The notes below the pieces were generated by a model. That model had not been told where the DNA came from and ran no database searches. It worked only from the letters and a program-made list of their open reading frames with translations. A DNA stretch of 64,000 nucleotides from Opisthocomus hoazin. Its lineage: Eukaryota > Chordata > Aves > Opisthocomiformes > Opisthocomidae. Made by a program: the position numbers and the translations under genes. Of this stretch, positions 25,901 through 40,900 are shown in pieces. The stretch is taken from positions 19,429,001 through 19,493,000 of the forward strand of contig NC_134427.1 of NCBI RefSeq assembly GCF_030867145.1, given 5' to 3'. Within the stretch, counting starts at the first letter, position 1; each line of letters opens with the position of its first letter.

Positions 25901-28900
25901 TGGACTTCTTTTGTAAGTACAAGCATATTAGAGCAGAAGATCAAAATGTTGTCCGAACAATCACAGTTTTGCAGTTTCTTGTTCAACACTGTTTCTTGTG
26001 ATGAAGTTTTGGGTGAAACAGGCTAAAACTCCTCTCACTTGTGCATTGTGCAATGCAAGACCCCTGACATCTGGAGACTGACAGTTAGCCATGGCCCTTG
26101 TAAAAGAGATTTTAGCTACAGAACAGTAGCTAGCTTTGCAATGTGTAGAGACACCTTTTGAATATCACTGTTCTATTCCTGATTGTGTACCAACTGTTTT
26201 TCTTCTTCTGTATCTCTTTGAATACAGTACTAAGATGTACAAAGACCAGATAAACAGAATAAGAAGTTAAGAGTGCCAGACCTGTTGTTAAGGAAGCTAC
26301 ATGTTGTAGACTTGTGTGAACTCGGTAGCTATAGGCTGAGAAAACATATGGAGTTGCTGATGAGGTGGTACGTGACAAGTTGGGGAATCATTTTAGCCCC
26401 TTGGAAGGTGAAAGTACTGCTTTCTGTTAAAATCATATTTGTAAGAAGAATTTTGTTGTTGCTGTGCTAGGGCCTCATTACAATTACCAAAGAGCAGGTG
26501 CTATACTGAGCCTGGCCAAAAAAATGCTAGTTTTTGAGGAGCGTGGTAGTCCAAACCTGGCAAATAGGTGGGTTTCCACTGTGAAGGGTGAAGGATCACA
26601 CTGTGTATGTTGTGGCAGCAGAGGGGTTCAGATCAAAGATATAACAAGTCCATTAAGCCTTACCGATTGTAATCCTCTTTATGAACTAATACACATACAA
26701 AGAAGCAAGAAAGACAAGAAATTGCAATCATGGGAGATCTGTGTGGAGCAGTGGCAGAGCAACTTTTGAAACTACCTTGCTATCTGGATGTGTTTATCTC
26801 TAACTCTTGCATTATTTATGGAGCTAGCTGCTACTTGTCAAAACTTAAATACTGTTTAGACAGATCACTGCATTATAATATATGCATATTAAAAATACAG
26901 ATACTACATATGTGATTAGAAGCCTAGTGCTGCTGCTGTCTAAAGTTCCAGAAGCGTTATTGTTACTAATTACTTTTAAACTTTGTAACTAATCGTGTTT
27001 CCCACTTCTACAGCAGCAGTAGAGCTATGCAGACCTTGGGAGCTTTGATAAGGAGAGTGGTATTTTTGTTTTGTGTTTTCCAGTTTGTCTGTTCTGAACT
27101 ACAAAGTTAACCTAAGCACCTTCCTGTAGCATTACTAGCCTTTCATTCACAGGCAGTGATGTCTTCTTATTTAGTTTAAATTTATGTTTTTGCCAAATAT
27201 CATTTTGGATTTCAGAGACTTTGCTAATTAGTAGTTTCATGTTTTCCTTTAAATTTTTCCCTTTTAACTAATTACTATTGTTGATAGAGTTTACTAGAAG
27301 CAGTTACAAGGTAAGTGTAGTTTTCTTGTAATATGCTTAAATGTTTTGACTCTCACAATGATGATATTCTCAACTTTTTGTTCACCAATAGCGCTTTATC
27401 CAGTATCTTGCATCCCGAAACACTTTGTTCAATTTAAATAACTACCTGGACAAAAGTGCCATGCAGGGTAAGGATCTTTCACTGGAGGAAATAACTGTAC
27501 TGCTTTTTTGCTCTGTGATAGTGCCTGTGTCAGTGTACTCTAGGAGACAAATGACACTTAAACGAAAGGGTGTTATGATTTATATTACACGAGGCACCAA
27601 AGAATGTCCAACCAAGAAAGTAGACACAAGGAAAGTGAGGTTCTGAGTTACCTAGCTGAGTGCTAGAAATTTGTCAGTAATGTATCTATCATGAGCATAC
27701 ACAGCTGTAAACTTTAAGAAGTTCACTCTTAACACTGACTGGAATAAATCTGAAGAATATTAGCACCATGATCTGCTTTTACTGTTACATTTTAATGTCT
27801 CAGAAATAAATGTTTACTGTTAAGGTACATGGAATGATGTAACTAGGATGTGCTGTATAAATAGTGAGAACTCCTTCAAATCTCTAAGAAGTCTTTAAAT
27901 TACCTGCCAGTGGTAGAAAACATTTTTGGGTCTTTACGTGGTTTTTAAGGCATTGCAGATAAGTTATCAAAGTCTTCAGCATTTTACTAGGAATATGGTT
28001 TTAGTCTAAGTTCAAGAATATCTTAGTAAAAGCTGCTTGGTCTTGCCTAATATTTTAATGTGTTTAGGTGTTTAGGAAAGCATTCATTGCAATTATAAGA
28101 ATAATCTCAGAAAGTTGGGAAGAAACTGTAACGTTACATCTCAAGGTGAAAAATAGTGAACCTCAGGACTCTGGAAAGTGCCTCTGAAGGGCTTTTTATG
28201 GAAGTTGATGTAAAATGGGCTAGTAGGAGAATAGTTCTTGAAAAGAACTCAAAAGAAACTGTAGCCCTTCAAAATGTCTAACTTATAAATGCTTGACTTT
28301 TAGGCTATGATATGTCTACCTTCATTAGGCGATATAGCAGATACTTGAATGAAAAAGCACTTTCATATAGACTTGTAGCAGTTGACTTCACCAAAATGAA
28401 AAGAGGGTAAGACTGTTACTGCTTCTTTTGTTTGGCCTTTCATACTGGGGGCGGGGGGGGATGATGCCAGTTGTTCTTGAGCTTATCCTAGATTGGGGTT
28501 CCTTTTGGCCCGTTGAAGTAATGTAGTATTGTTGAAACAGCACAATATACTGAGGTCTCTAGGTAACTTGCCAACGTGCGCCTTCTACTCTGTAGGATAG
28601 ATGGAGTGATGAGAACCATGAATGCTGAAAAGCTTCTGAAAACCCTTCCAATCATACAGAACCAGCTTGATGCACTCCTTGATTTTGATGTAAGTACTTT
28701 AAGCTCAGTGTTAGGTAACGCACTCTCATTTTGAAGTGAGAATTTTGTTATTTTATTAAATACTAATTTACTTTTTCGTTGCTTTCTACACAGGCAAATC
28801 CAAATGAACTAACAAATGGTGTTATAAATGCTGCCTTTATGCTCCTCTTTAAAGATTCCATTAGACTTTTTGCAGCATACAATGAGGGGATTATTAATCT

Positions 28901-31900
28901 TTTAGGTATGTGAGACTTTTTTTAGCTGTTGAATTTTTGTGAAAGTTATTCAGAGAACTAAAGAATATAGACAATTGCTGACTGCAGTTTCCTAATAAAC
29001 TGTCTCTGTTCATTACCATTAAATTAATCCTGTCTTGAATTTTGGTGGCAACGAGCATAGGCTTAAACATATGCTTCTACCTTGAAGAATACACCTTGAA
29101 ACAGAAATTGAGATGAGAGGGTGGCTGATGAGACTAAAACAAAGATACCGTAAATGTGCAGTGGAGAACCTTTGACAATTGAACTGTAAAAGTATTAGCA
29201 AGATGCCAGGTATTTAGAGTATTTAGTATAGCTGTGGTATGACTGACTTCTGGTTCCCCATACTTTCTTTGTACCTTGACTATTCACTTTCACCTGGTAC
29301 CTGAATCTACATGAGCCTAGTAGATGACATGTACTGTTTTTTGTTGAAGAGTGAGCCGCTCTTAGCAAAGCCTTACAGTGATGATTCAGTCAAACTTCTG
29401 AATGAAAACATCTGATCAGTTTATTCTGTTAATCCGTTGGTTTTTACTCATTGAAATATCTGTGAATAGCGCAAAACTGTAAAAAGTGAAGGACACGTTT
29501 GAAACTCCTTTTGGTAGGTCAGTTCAGTATATGTACCACTTCAGTAGCCATTCTGATGTGTTTTGGCTATTGAGCCCACTTACAAACATCAAAACGTAAC
29601 ATACAGGGTCTAAAAATGTAAATATGTACCAGGAATATTTTCAAATGCTAAAATAATTTGCCTCATTGCCAGCTAATAAGCTGACTTCTTGAAAATATTC
29701 CCCTGCATACCTAATTTAACAATTGCAGTAGTTCACATCTGTGCTTAATAAAGCTTTGTATTATATTCTAATGTACTGAAATAGAAAAATCAGTGTTTTT
29801 CTATTGACTGACGTATTACAAAAGGTGTTAGGCATTCATGTAAACTTTAAAATCTGAATAGGTTTGAACTACTTCTGTCTGTTCTCTCCTTGAAGCTTGT
29901 GTTGAAATAACTTTTATAATACTATGTCAGCTTTTTGCTGAGGAGGCTGTTATCTTACAAGAGTTTTGTTTGCATCCTCAGAAAGATATTTTGATATGAA
30001 GAAGAACCAGTGCAAAGAAGGCTTGGATATTTACAAAAAATTTCTAGCCAGAATGACCAAATTGTCAGAATTCCTCAAAGTAGCAGAGGTAAATAAATCT
30101 ACGTCTGTAGAAAGGGTATCATTTAGCTGTCTGTGCTGGTACAGTAGTCTGTATTCATAATAACAACTTCACAAACAGATCAATGTTTGCTTAACTTCGC
30201 TATGCAAGGAGGTATTCTACAGATTAGGGATTTTAAAGATTGTATATGCTCATTAACATGAAGTGAGATTCTTGGGTATCCTTTTTATTAGCCAGACAAC
30301 ATAGTAAACTTTCGGAAGCGTCGTTACAAATTTCATGAATGGTCCAGAATGTATGAACTGAATGCTGCGGTGCTCTCCTTTACTGTAACTGCTCAAAATG
30401 GAGAATGTGGGTGTTTCTAATGATCCCTGTCATCTTTTTTGTGTTAAAAAGTTAGGCTGGATGAAAAGTTGGGTTTGCTTTGAGATGTATTTAATGCATG
30501 TGTAATTTCTAGTGTGTGTTCCCAGTGAAACTTGCACCAGTTCAGAAAGTTACAAATATCCCTTTGTAATATGTTAGTTTCTGTGTAACATTTGGACATC
30601 ACTTTTTTATTTTCATTGCAGCTGCATGTAGTAATGTACCTTTTTCTTTTTTTTCTTTTTTTTGTAAACCTAGCAAGTTGGAATTGATCAGGGTGACATT
30701 CCAGATCTTACTCAGGTCAGTGTACATATTGATTAACTAATTATTTTTTCCTTTGCTTTTTTAAAGGTTGGTGTGTATCATAATGATCATTCATCTTGAG
30801 AATGTGTTCTCTTCTATGTGTTTGTATATGGCAAATATATATGGTGACTTTTCCCATGGATTGAATGTATTCACTACCTGCACTTCGCAGCTCATAACAA
30901 AATTTTGTTTTATTGTTTTAAGGTAATAAAACTCAAAAATCTTTTTCAAGAACTTCTGGGTTTTATCAGAGGGATTCACAGGCATGTAAGCAACGAGCAT
31001 CTTGCCATGCCTTGAGGAAAACCTTCCATTTCACTATAACAGTGTGTTCCAACACACTTAAAGACTACAGTTAGCTAGTTCAGTCAACAGATTTTTTGTT
31101 TTCCCTGAGTTCTGAAGAGATTTGATGTTTCTGTATCAGCACTTAATGCTGGCTTTGATATTACTCAGCAGTATGAGGGACATGAGCAATACAGATTGTG
31201 TGCTGGAAGATGTAGTTTAAAGGGTGGAATGCAGGGGAACACCTTCTAGTGAGGATAAATTGAGGGGCAGAAAGAAGGTGGGAAAGGTGGTTTGACCTGG
31301 GGAACAGGAGACACTGATAGCCCACAGAAGGGCACAAAGTTATTCTTTGCAAGTTCCTTCAGTTCATAGGGACATTGTATTTCTAACCTAGGACCAGCCC
31401 AACAGGACAGGGGTGTTTGGTATTCTTTCTGTAGCACAGAGTAACCTGATAGGTGAGATAAACGACAATTTGTCAGGAGACTAGGGCAATAAACCAAAGT
31501 GCCTTCAAGGTCGAGACTACTTAAGCTCTTGAAGTGGAGTCAGTGTGAAACAGTTAAAAATCTAATGAGTAATCTTTGAACAGTCACATCTAATCACATC
31601 TAATAATTAAATTTCATGGGTTAGTTGTGTAAAAATACATCTACTGTGAAAATTTGCCTAACCTTCATCTGTGTCTTTTTAATATGGAAATCAAATCTAA
31701 ACCACAAACTTACATTGTCAGTGTTTTTTTTTTTTACTGCCTACAGTATGATTTCCATCTGAAATCATACATGTTTTGAAGTACAGATCTCTAATACTTG
31801 CTCCTAGCAATTAACATTAACCCCTTTAAGAATTTCTAGGCCTTCGTGGTTTGGAAAGAAATACAGCTGTAGCCAGCAGGGTAAGAGCAGATAATGAGTG

Positions 31901-34900
31901 AAAACAGGAGTTTGATGTTTTCTGTTGGTACTTGATCTTAGCATCTTACTCTTTTAGTTAGTACTGCAATATTCAACTGGTCTGTATTATACTAATCAAA
32001 TGGTACTCGAGCCTGAAGTTATACTTCACTGGGTTTGTGTGCACTTGTCCAGTTAAGGTTATTAAAAGGCTCTTCAAAGCAGTGTTTTTTGGTTTTTGTG
32101 AGAGTAGAGGATTTAACCGACCCTTCTGTGATTCTGTAACTTCATTTTGCTGCTTTTTATATCTGAAACTTTCAGTGAGCAAGACCCTTTATATCTACTG
32201 TTCTAGCAATGTTTTTTTTCTAATAGCTCAGCTATTTTGTTGTAAGTGCACTCAGACGTGAAAGGCAACTCTCTGAACTGTGGTGGTAGGTGTCAGCATC
32301 CCATGAATTTGGCAATTTCACTCCCACTGTTAAGCATTCCACTTCCATAGTAAATTTCATGGCTTTTAATAAGAGTTGAATAATTGTACATCCATTTAGT
32401 GCCACATTAAAAGAAACTTGCTAAAATGTCTTGATACGAGGCTTTCACAATAATTTGATTTTCAGTGTGCTTATGTTTCTGAAATAAGTTCTGACAGGAT
32501 CATTTTGTTTCTATTCTGGTCTACCATATTGAATTTTTTTTTTAAGTACTTTGTGTTTTTGCTGTATATTCTCTTCTAGGATATGTATATTTCAGAGTTT
32601 CTTTAAGCTATTCCTGACAACAATTGTTTTATCTCTTTTAGAGGTTTATTATTCTTGCTACTGTATAAGTGTCTGTCTGCCTTGATTCTAATGTTTGCAC
32701 TACTGCTGCTTTGGCCAGTTCCTATAAAGAAAATATTTCCCTTTGTAGGTGCTGTGTTTCACAATGATGTTGCTTACTTTCTGTTTATAGTTGTTAGTGT
32801 ATTTCATGAATGCAACTGGGTCATTTTCCTCTGCATGGATGTTAGTCTGTCGGGTGTCGTGGGAGGGTCAGGGGGAGGCTGAGTCACAAAATACAGCCTT
32901 TCTCAAGTTGTAATGTCTGTGTTAGCCCAGGCATGTTTTCTGACACAAAACTACTAAAATCTGTTGGCTCACAATGTCACCTCTGATGTTTTGTTGGATG
33001 TCTGCAGTGATAAGAAAGTTCAGAGAAGTTACTGGTTTGTTGGTTTTATGGTTGAGGGGGTTGTTTAGAGGGTTTTAGAAACAATGAGTGTAGAATATGC
33101 TTTTCCGTACAGATAAGTCTGAGTGGCCTTAGAAAAAAAATGAAGGCTAGGAAAAACTTTCTGGAGTTTCAAGTGTAGTCTCCTGCTATTAAGATTACCT
33201 ACCTAGCTGTGTTATGTAATGACTTTTTCAAACTATTGTTCCTCCTGTAAAGTCAAAGTATGGGGAGGTTTTGGGTTGTGTTTTTCTTTTTTTGTCCCTG
33301 ATACCTTTGCGGAAAGGTATTTCAAAATGTTGCCCCTTGAGGTTTAGCTGTCTAGTTTGAACGCTGAATTTACTCATGACCAGCTGATGGGGTAACTACA
33401 CTGTCTTAGCTTACCTAGCTCTAATTATAGAAAGGAATATCAACCCAGGCCTTAACTTTAAGCCAAGCAGTTTTATAGGATTAGTCTGATTGCTTTTCTT
33501 TGCATCTCTTGTAGCTTGAATTGGCCTTCTCTGAATGTGGGAAGCTAGAGTTGTGCTCAGTATTTCAGAGGGAAGCTTGCCAAAGCCTTGAGTGATTAAT
33601 ATTGTTTCCTCTTTCCAGGAAATACTTTGGTCTAGCTTTTGGTGCAGAAAGGGCTAGCAAGGGCAAGCTTGTTTTTCTTCCAAAGAATGCCTGTCATATC
33701 TGTTCTGCCTATGGAAAGTTGGCGAGTTGTAAGAGAGGCTTAATGTCTCTGAAACCCTGCCAGATGAGGAGGACTGAGCTGGCAAATGGATTGAAACTTG
33801 GGGTCTATTCCCTTCATCTGAATCTACAGTAGGATTTATTTCACTCGTTTTATGGAGTATGGACTATGTAGTTAAAAGCCACAAGAGCAGTGTGGCTAGA
33901 ATAGCAAGGCAGCGAACTCTTGCAAAAGTGCCAGCCTAATAATTTTGCTTGCTGGATGTTGTCTTCGTAGGGTGATTTGGAGAAATCTTGCTTCCTACTA
34001 AGACTGTGTAATCGAGAGGAGTTCAAATTTATTTTGAACTTTGAAGCTGTTTCCTTTGGTGTGGAAGAAATATCTCTGTAGTGGTTACAAGTGTATGTCA
34101 GAAAGAAAAGCAGGTTAGGATTGACGCTTTTTTGTTATTTTCTGTAGGAACCAAAACAGCTCTGATGTGCCTTAGTCTGTATATTTTGAACTTGCTTTTT
34201 TCTGTTACCTGTCAGTTAAAATCTGTGTCTCGAGTACTGAAAAAGGACATGGCTGTGCTCTCCAAAGTCTTAGTAAGCTTATGAGTATTGGTCACCTAAA
34301 ACATTTAGGTGTCTCAAATCTTACCTGAAGTGTCTAGTGCCTGACTTACTGCTGGATTTAAGTGGTGAGAAGCCTGCTCTTTGAAGTTGTCTTCATTGCT
34401 TTAAGAAACAACATTTTAAAACTACTTCTGGGTAATGCTTTTCTGGTGCAGGGAAGTGAAAATGCACCAAAACCCAACTGTATTTGAAGTGATGTTGCTC
34501 GATCCCAATATTTTAGGCTAGCAAAGGTTTTTGGGTAATCAAGTTGGTTTATTGTGTAGTCACGTGTTGAATAGCTACTCAGTCTACAATGGTATTGTTG
34601 GGATCAGGTTGAATTTGATTGCTTTTTTAATCAAACCTAACATTCTGCTGTAGTCAGGTGTTTCTAATGCAAGCCTTTGACTGGAAATATTTGAGTGGAA
34701 AGTGAGTGGTTTCTTGTTACAGGGGAAAGAGGATCAAAAATACAAAGGCTTCTGCGAGTTTAAGGGAGTAGTGCTTAATCAGCTGTAGTTACTGAATTGA
34801 CCTTAACATAGCAAATACTCTTGCCAAAAATAAGAAGGCAGCTTGCGTACACAGAAGCAGGTCTCTGTGGTGCCGCTCCTTTTAAAGAACCACAGCTGGG

Positions 34901-37900
34901 TGGATAGAATCCAAGTGCACAGGATGGCAGCAAAACCCAAAGGCACAGTTATTGGGGTGTGGGGTTTTGTTGGTTTTAGTGGATGAGGAAACTAATCGGT
35001 GTGCTAAACAACCACATGTTGTCTAGAAGCAGTGTTTTATAAATACTTTTGACTTTAGGCACCCAGCAGCTTGCTTGAAGCACTGGAACAGCATTTGGCT
35101 TCTGTGGAGGGAAAGAAAACAAAAGAAGTCTCTGCTGCCAGCAGGTGAGTGCCCAATGCATTACAATGATGCCTGTACGTAGGATTTGTCACCTTCATAG
35201 TAAGAATTTTCAGGATTCAGTCATTTGGTGTTCTCCTTGAATTTTATTCGCTTCCAGATATATCTTCCTAGAAGTATAAATGAAGCAACTGGTGAGTAGT
35301 AGTCTGGTAGCTTAGTCACATTTGAGATGTAGGTGCGTCTGCCTGTGTCTGACAGACTTCTTATTATGCTGTAATAAAGCACTGAGCTGAGACTTTGTGT
35401 ATTAATCGTTTTAGCTTTTACTTGTTTGAAGTCCTTTGACTCATAAGACTGCTAAGGTATTTGAGTTTTGAGGCTCTTTTTGACCAAAATAGGATGGACT
35501 TTATTGTCAATTATCTGTCTGTCAGACCATGAATTATCTTAACCTGCTTATAAAAGCTCTTCAGTCCCTTCTTAGAAGAGCCAAATTAGCTTAAATGCTT
35601 TGGGCTGACAGGAATTGTGTTATTCTTTCTGTCAAGTATGGTGTCAATATGTATGAACACCACTTCTGACTGAAGAGAGATCGATCCCTTTTGGCATAGG
35701 CATTCTTGCCCAGAAACTTGATACATATTGATAAGTGTGTCAGTGTAAGCTACATTCCTGAGTTGCTATCTTGCCTCTCGGATATTTTTTTTTCTTTGCA
35801 AGTATCTGAGGATTCACCACCACAGTATTCTGCTAAAAAGTATACCATATAGAGAATAACTTATGTGCTTTGTTTACTGTTGTATGTATAATAGGTACAA
35901 ACAAGCTTTCTGTGCCTCTGCCACTTGAATGGACTAGAACTGCAGTCTAGTCTGTATGACCTTAAAGAAAAAAGACAGCTGCTGTGTTCAGCACTTTGCA
36001 GTGCCTACCTGCTGAAACATGGGGGAGTAATCCTGTGTGTTCATGCCCCTTTTTCACCAAACTCCCTTGTTACTGGGATGTCTGCTTTTCTGTACCAGAG
36101 AATACAGGAAGAAAAGACTGGGGTGGAGGGGGAATGACACACTAGGTAAAACACTTGATTAAACTGTAAGTGATATGTACCTGACTGTTTTTCTTAATAA
36201 AACCTTTTTTAATTATTACTGTTTTTAGAGCTAGTGCCCTATCCAGTGCTGTTTCCACACTTGCCAATACAGGAATGTCATTTAGCAGGATGGATGAGAA
36301 AGAAAAGCAGCAGGCATTGGAGGAGGAACAAGCTAGACTACAGGCACTTAAGGTATTATATTTTTTACAAGCTTGTATTCTGAGATTTATTTTCTTTTTG
36401 AATGAATATAGGTGAAAACCAAGATTGGCTTAAAATAGTGTGTGGCGAGGGAACTCCCATGTGAAGAGACGCCAAGGCATGAGTCTGTAGGATGCAGGTG
36501 TGATGGCTGCCAGTGTGGTGACTCTTTCACCAGAAGTGTGATTTGAATAGCAGACAGCTGATGTAAATAAATTATATTCTTCCTGACAAGAGGTTGTTAC
36601 TGATCTGAGATTCACAAACTGCATATACAACAATTCTAGATCACATCTCAGCCGCTGAACATATAGCATTGCTATTGTAAGACTGATTATTGGTATGAGG
36701 GAATTACTTTTCACCCTTAAGTGTAGAATATGGCTTTAGTGTGATTCTTCAGTCACGTTGCTCGTAACGAGAATATACGCTAGAGTTCTGCCCACATTTA
36801 ACTGCTCTTACTTATAATTCTATAGTTTAATTTGCAAAACTGTTTGAAATCATCTGTATTTAGGTACAATGTATGGACACTGAATAATAACACATTTGAA
36901 AGAAAATCAGTGTGTTCTCTCTTGGTTCCTTAATGTGCTTTCCTTGGCTCATTAGTACTTGTTGAGCCTTCTTTTAAGGCGTGAATCCTGGTCCTTCAGG
37001 TCCTTTTAACCCGTTTGTAACACTGTTTCCTGAGAACATACACAGTGTAAAATCTCAAATAAGGCAAGATGCTTCTCCTGCAGAAAGCTAAATCTGTAGT
37101 TTTGTCATGTCCCAGGCACATGCAAGTGGGGCAGTTGGGAATTTTTCTTGTGTTGCTTTAACATAGCTAGACACACCTAAATGATGAAGCAACTCTGCTC
37201 ATGTCATCTGGAGGCCACATTATGAAAGCCTTAAGAGTATTTGCAGTGTGAACTGCTTCACTTGAATCTCAGCAAGGGTTGTGACGCTGTTGTTTGGGTT
37301 TTTTGGTTGGGAGTTACTTTTTTTGTATGTTTTCAGGAGCTGCATCAGATGTCTCCCCTCTTCGTTGTCCCACCTCAGCTATAATAGGACTTGTAGCTGC
37401 TATAGCAGAGTAGTTAAATTGCTTGATACAAATTTTCATTTGGGGGGGCAGGAAAGCTTGCAAGCTGGCTCAACATTTTACTTGAGGAATGTAAGCAGTG
37501 TAAAACCTACATCTGTGCTGTATAAATGCAGTGGGTATATCTAGAAGTAAGGAGGGACGTAAACCTAAAATTAACAACATAAAGTAGACTTTTATTTTGC
37601 TAGTTTGAGACCAACACCATGTGGATGATATTAGGGTGCACATTGTCAGTCTGACTTCTGAACATCTGAATTGAACTATGAAGAGATCCTAGCAGTAGAG
37701 AGAGATGGGCCTTCCTGAACAAAGGTCCACTGACCTGTTTCTCTGAGTGACTATGAAGGGAGCCTAGAGTATCTAGCTTGACTAGAAGTGTTTTACTTCT
37801 GGGCAATTATAGATAGTTTTAATATTTAAAACCTCAAGTTCCACCTTGATTTTTAAAGGCTTTGTTAAAACAAATACTCTTACCTCTGATCATCTTTCTG

Positions 37901-40900
37901 TTTTCAGGACTTGATAGAAGAATAACTGGTTTATTTATTAAGATCACAAGTAAAATTTCTTACTAGAAGAAGTCCTCAAGACCTTCAGGCAGGGTTAATA
38001 AATTAATAAAACTGAATTGCAAACTGTATATCTCATCTTTCAGGAGCAGCGATTAAGAGAGATTTCTGTAGTATCAAATTCCACTTCCACGTCAGCATCC
38101 CCAAGCACCCTATCGGGAAAAAGTGTGAATACCACTGTAGCTGTTGACCTCTTTGCAGTACCAGCACCCACAACAAATAGGTGAGAGAGATTTTGCTTGG
38201 TAGCTCCACAATCAACAGCAAAGCACCGATCGTACTTATTTCTCAAGTACTTTTGAAGAATAACCTTTTGCTGATGCTTTCCTGGTGTATTCACAGGAAT
38301 TTTGTTATCAGTCAATATGAAGTGCTGAATCGCTAGTCTTGTTCTGTACCACTATTACTGATGGGCTACTAGTGAACAGCAGAAAGTGAGATTGGTACAA
38401 GCATTCGTGTAATGCAAGAATTCAATGCCTATTACGTATATCTTCATGTTTCTCTCTCTTTCTTTCCTTATTAAGCATGCCCAACCTTTCCAGTGATCTT
38501 TTTGATCTTCAGCCTGCATTTGTTCCAACTGTGCAGAGTACTCCAGCTATATCAACATCAGCAAGCAGTGCTTGGGGAGGTGAGCTGATATGATGATTTG
38601 GCTGTCTAAATGATGGGTGGATTCTTAGAATACAAGAATAAACTGCAGATTCATACTTAATTGAATCTGCATTTTAAGCCTTAATTACTTTGCATCCAAA
38701 CATTTCTGTCCTTGACAGAATATAAAATAAAACATCTGAAAGCTCTGGCAAACTGTTATAGAAAAGTTACTGTTGTTTTTTAACACATGGCAGTAGTGTC
38801 AATGTGCAGTGGGTAGAATGAAGGAGCTATTCAATAAAGGGGGTGGGTAGAAGAAATGTAACTAAAAATCAAAGTTTAAAAATGCTGGGAAATACAGACT
38901 AAGCAGATGTAACTGAAAAGGTGCTGGACTAGTATTTCCATTCCTTCAAGTGATATTTAACATACTTCTCATTTAAATGGTGTTGGTGACTTCAAACTCC
39001 TGATGACAAAGCTGTTTTTCCCAGTTTCTTGGGCACAGCATTCTCTGTACCCTCACCCACCCCTCAAAGGAATAATCAGGACAGATGTCACAGAAATGTC
39101 TTAAATGCTCAAATAAGGCAATGGTAACAGCGTTGTAAGTGTTGGTATTTTAATAGGTGGAATTGATAGCCTTGTGTGCTATTTGAAAGGTAGATTCTTG
39201 AAGCCAAAAATGTAGTGTCTAACTTTTTTGGTGAATGTTCTGTCATTCACTGGCAATACTAGAATTCTTTTCTCTAAAGAGAGGTGTTAGGAGTTTTATC
39301 TGAAACTAAGAATTTGTGTCTTTAATGGGCTGATCTCTAGGTGGAATACTTAGAGTTTAACTTTGCCTTGAGATTCTCGTATGCAATCATTTCAGTCTGT
39401 TTTTCTTTTCTGTTATTTGTACTCTGTATTCTTTCCTTCACTTCTGCATCTGAAAGGTCCTTTCTCGTCCTCAAATGGTTGTGTTGCTTCTCCACCTCAT
39501 CTGGACATCTTTGACATGAAGCCAGTTGAAGAAGCTGTAAAAGCTACCACCCCTTTCATCAATTCTACTTTTTCCTCCAAACAAACAGTGGAACTGTTTA
39601 GTGGTAAAAACAAACAAACAAAATCCATGTAATTTCTTTGCAGCTGGAGATAATGCTAATGAACTGGGCAGTGTAATCTTTTTGTGGTTTGGACCAATCT
39701 TCACTTTTTAGTAACAAGTGAAAATGGGGCATTAATTGCAGATGTAGTAAATTGTTTCCTTAAAGTTTTATTTCTACAGTTAAAACAGCTCATTATTTTG
39801 TTCAGCTTGCCCAGCCTAGACGTCCTAAGACTTGCAATGTTGCTAGAGTTTTTGCTGATTTCTTTCAAACTGTAACCTCCTTTCTCTTTAATGGGGAATG
39901 CAGGAGTTAGTTGAATTTTCTTCAAATTTGCTTAATTAAAAAAAAGGTCCTTGTTTTTACTAGAAATTCTTAATTTTTAACTGCAGAATTAATTTTTAGG
40001 TCCCCCTTCCTTTTTCTCTTTTAAACTGATCTTATTTTCTTTCCTCTTTATGAAGATGACTTTAGTGGTCATAAATCTACATATGCTTCTGTGTATCATC
40101 CTCTGACTGTTGATGGTAATTTGATTTTTTTTTTTTTTTTTTAACTTTCTGGTGTGTCACTGTATTAACTGGTATTACTCAATGAGTGTATTTGATTACC
40201 CTAAATTTTCTTTTCAGGTTTTCCTCTCCATTCAGCTCCTCCAAGTACCACCGCTTCAACAATTAATGTGGACTTTGATGCTGTTTTTGGAGGAAAATCT
40301 ACAGCACCGGAGTACAGGACTACAAGCGGTAAAAACTAGTTTGACTGATATACACCCTACAGGCAACAGTTGCTTAACAATTTAGCATAATTGCTATTGC
40401 CGTTCAAAATTTCATAACTGAATATATTTGCAAGGTGATTATAGGACTGATAAGACAACAGGCAATCAGTTCAGTTGTAGTTATTTGCTTCAAATTTCGC
40501 TTTAATCTCATATACTGTCTAATAAGTTTCCTCTCTTTTTGGGGGACTGAACCTTGAACGTGGCCCACTGGATGTCTATTAACGGGTAAGCTTGTGTTTA
40601 TCTGTTTTCAGTGCTTATGACTTTAGTGTTTTCTCTTGATACGTGGTAATGAGCTCCTTCTAACTTCAGTGAGAGGTGTTGTACTTAAAATGCAAGACTA
40701 GTTGTATGTGTGTTGCTTGAAGAACAGCCGAGTTATGATGTTTCTCTTGGTGCTATTTCAGTATGTATTCTAAGTCCTTACGAACTTATGGCAAAGGAAC
40801 TTTTTGTGTACATTAGGATACTAGCAGTTTCATGAAATTACTGGTATATTGTGTTACAAGAACACTTTGAAAATATCTTCGACAACCTTCTTCCTTCTTC

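Noticed and set aside
28406-28596. Possible missing residues at the exon 4/5 junction
   Set aside because: The junction gives KRGIDG, the same length as KRGADG in PICALM, so nothing is missing.
40540-40600. Extra PICALM-like exon before GTAAGC at about 40588
   Set aside because: No good acceptor with a pyrimidine tract is close by, and the main frame is complete without it.
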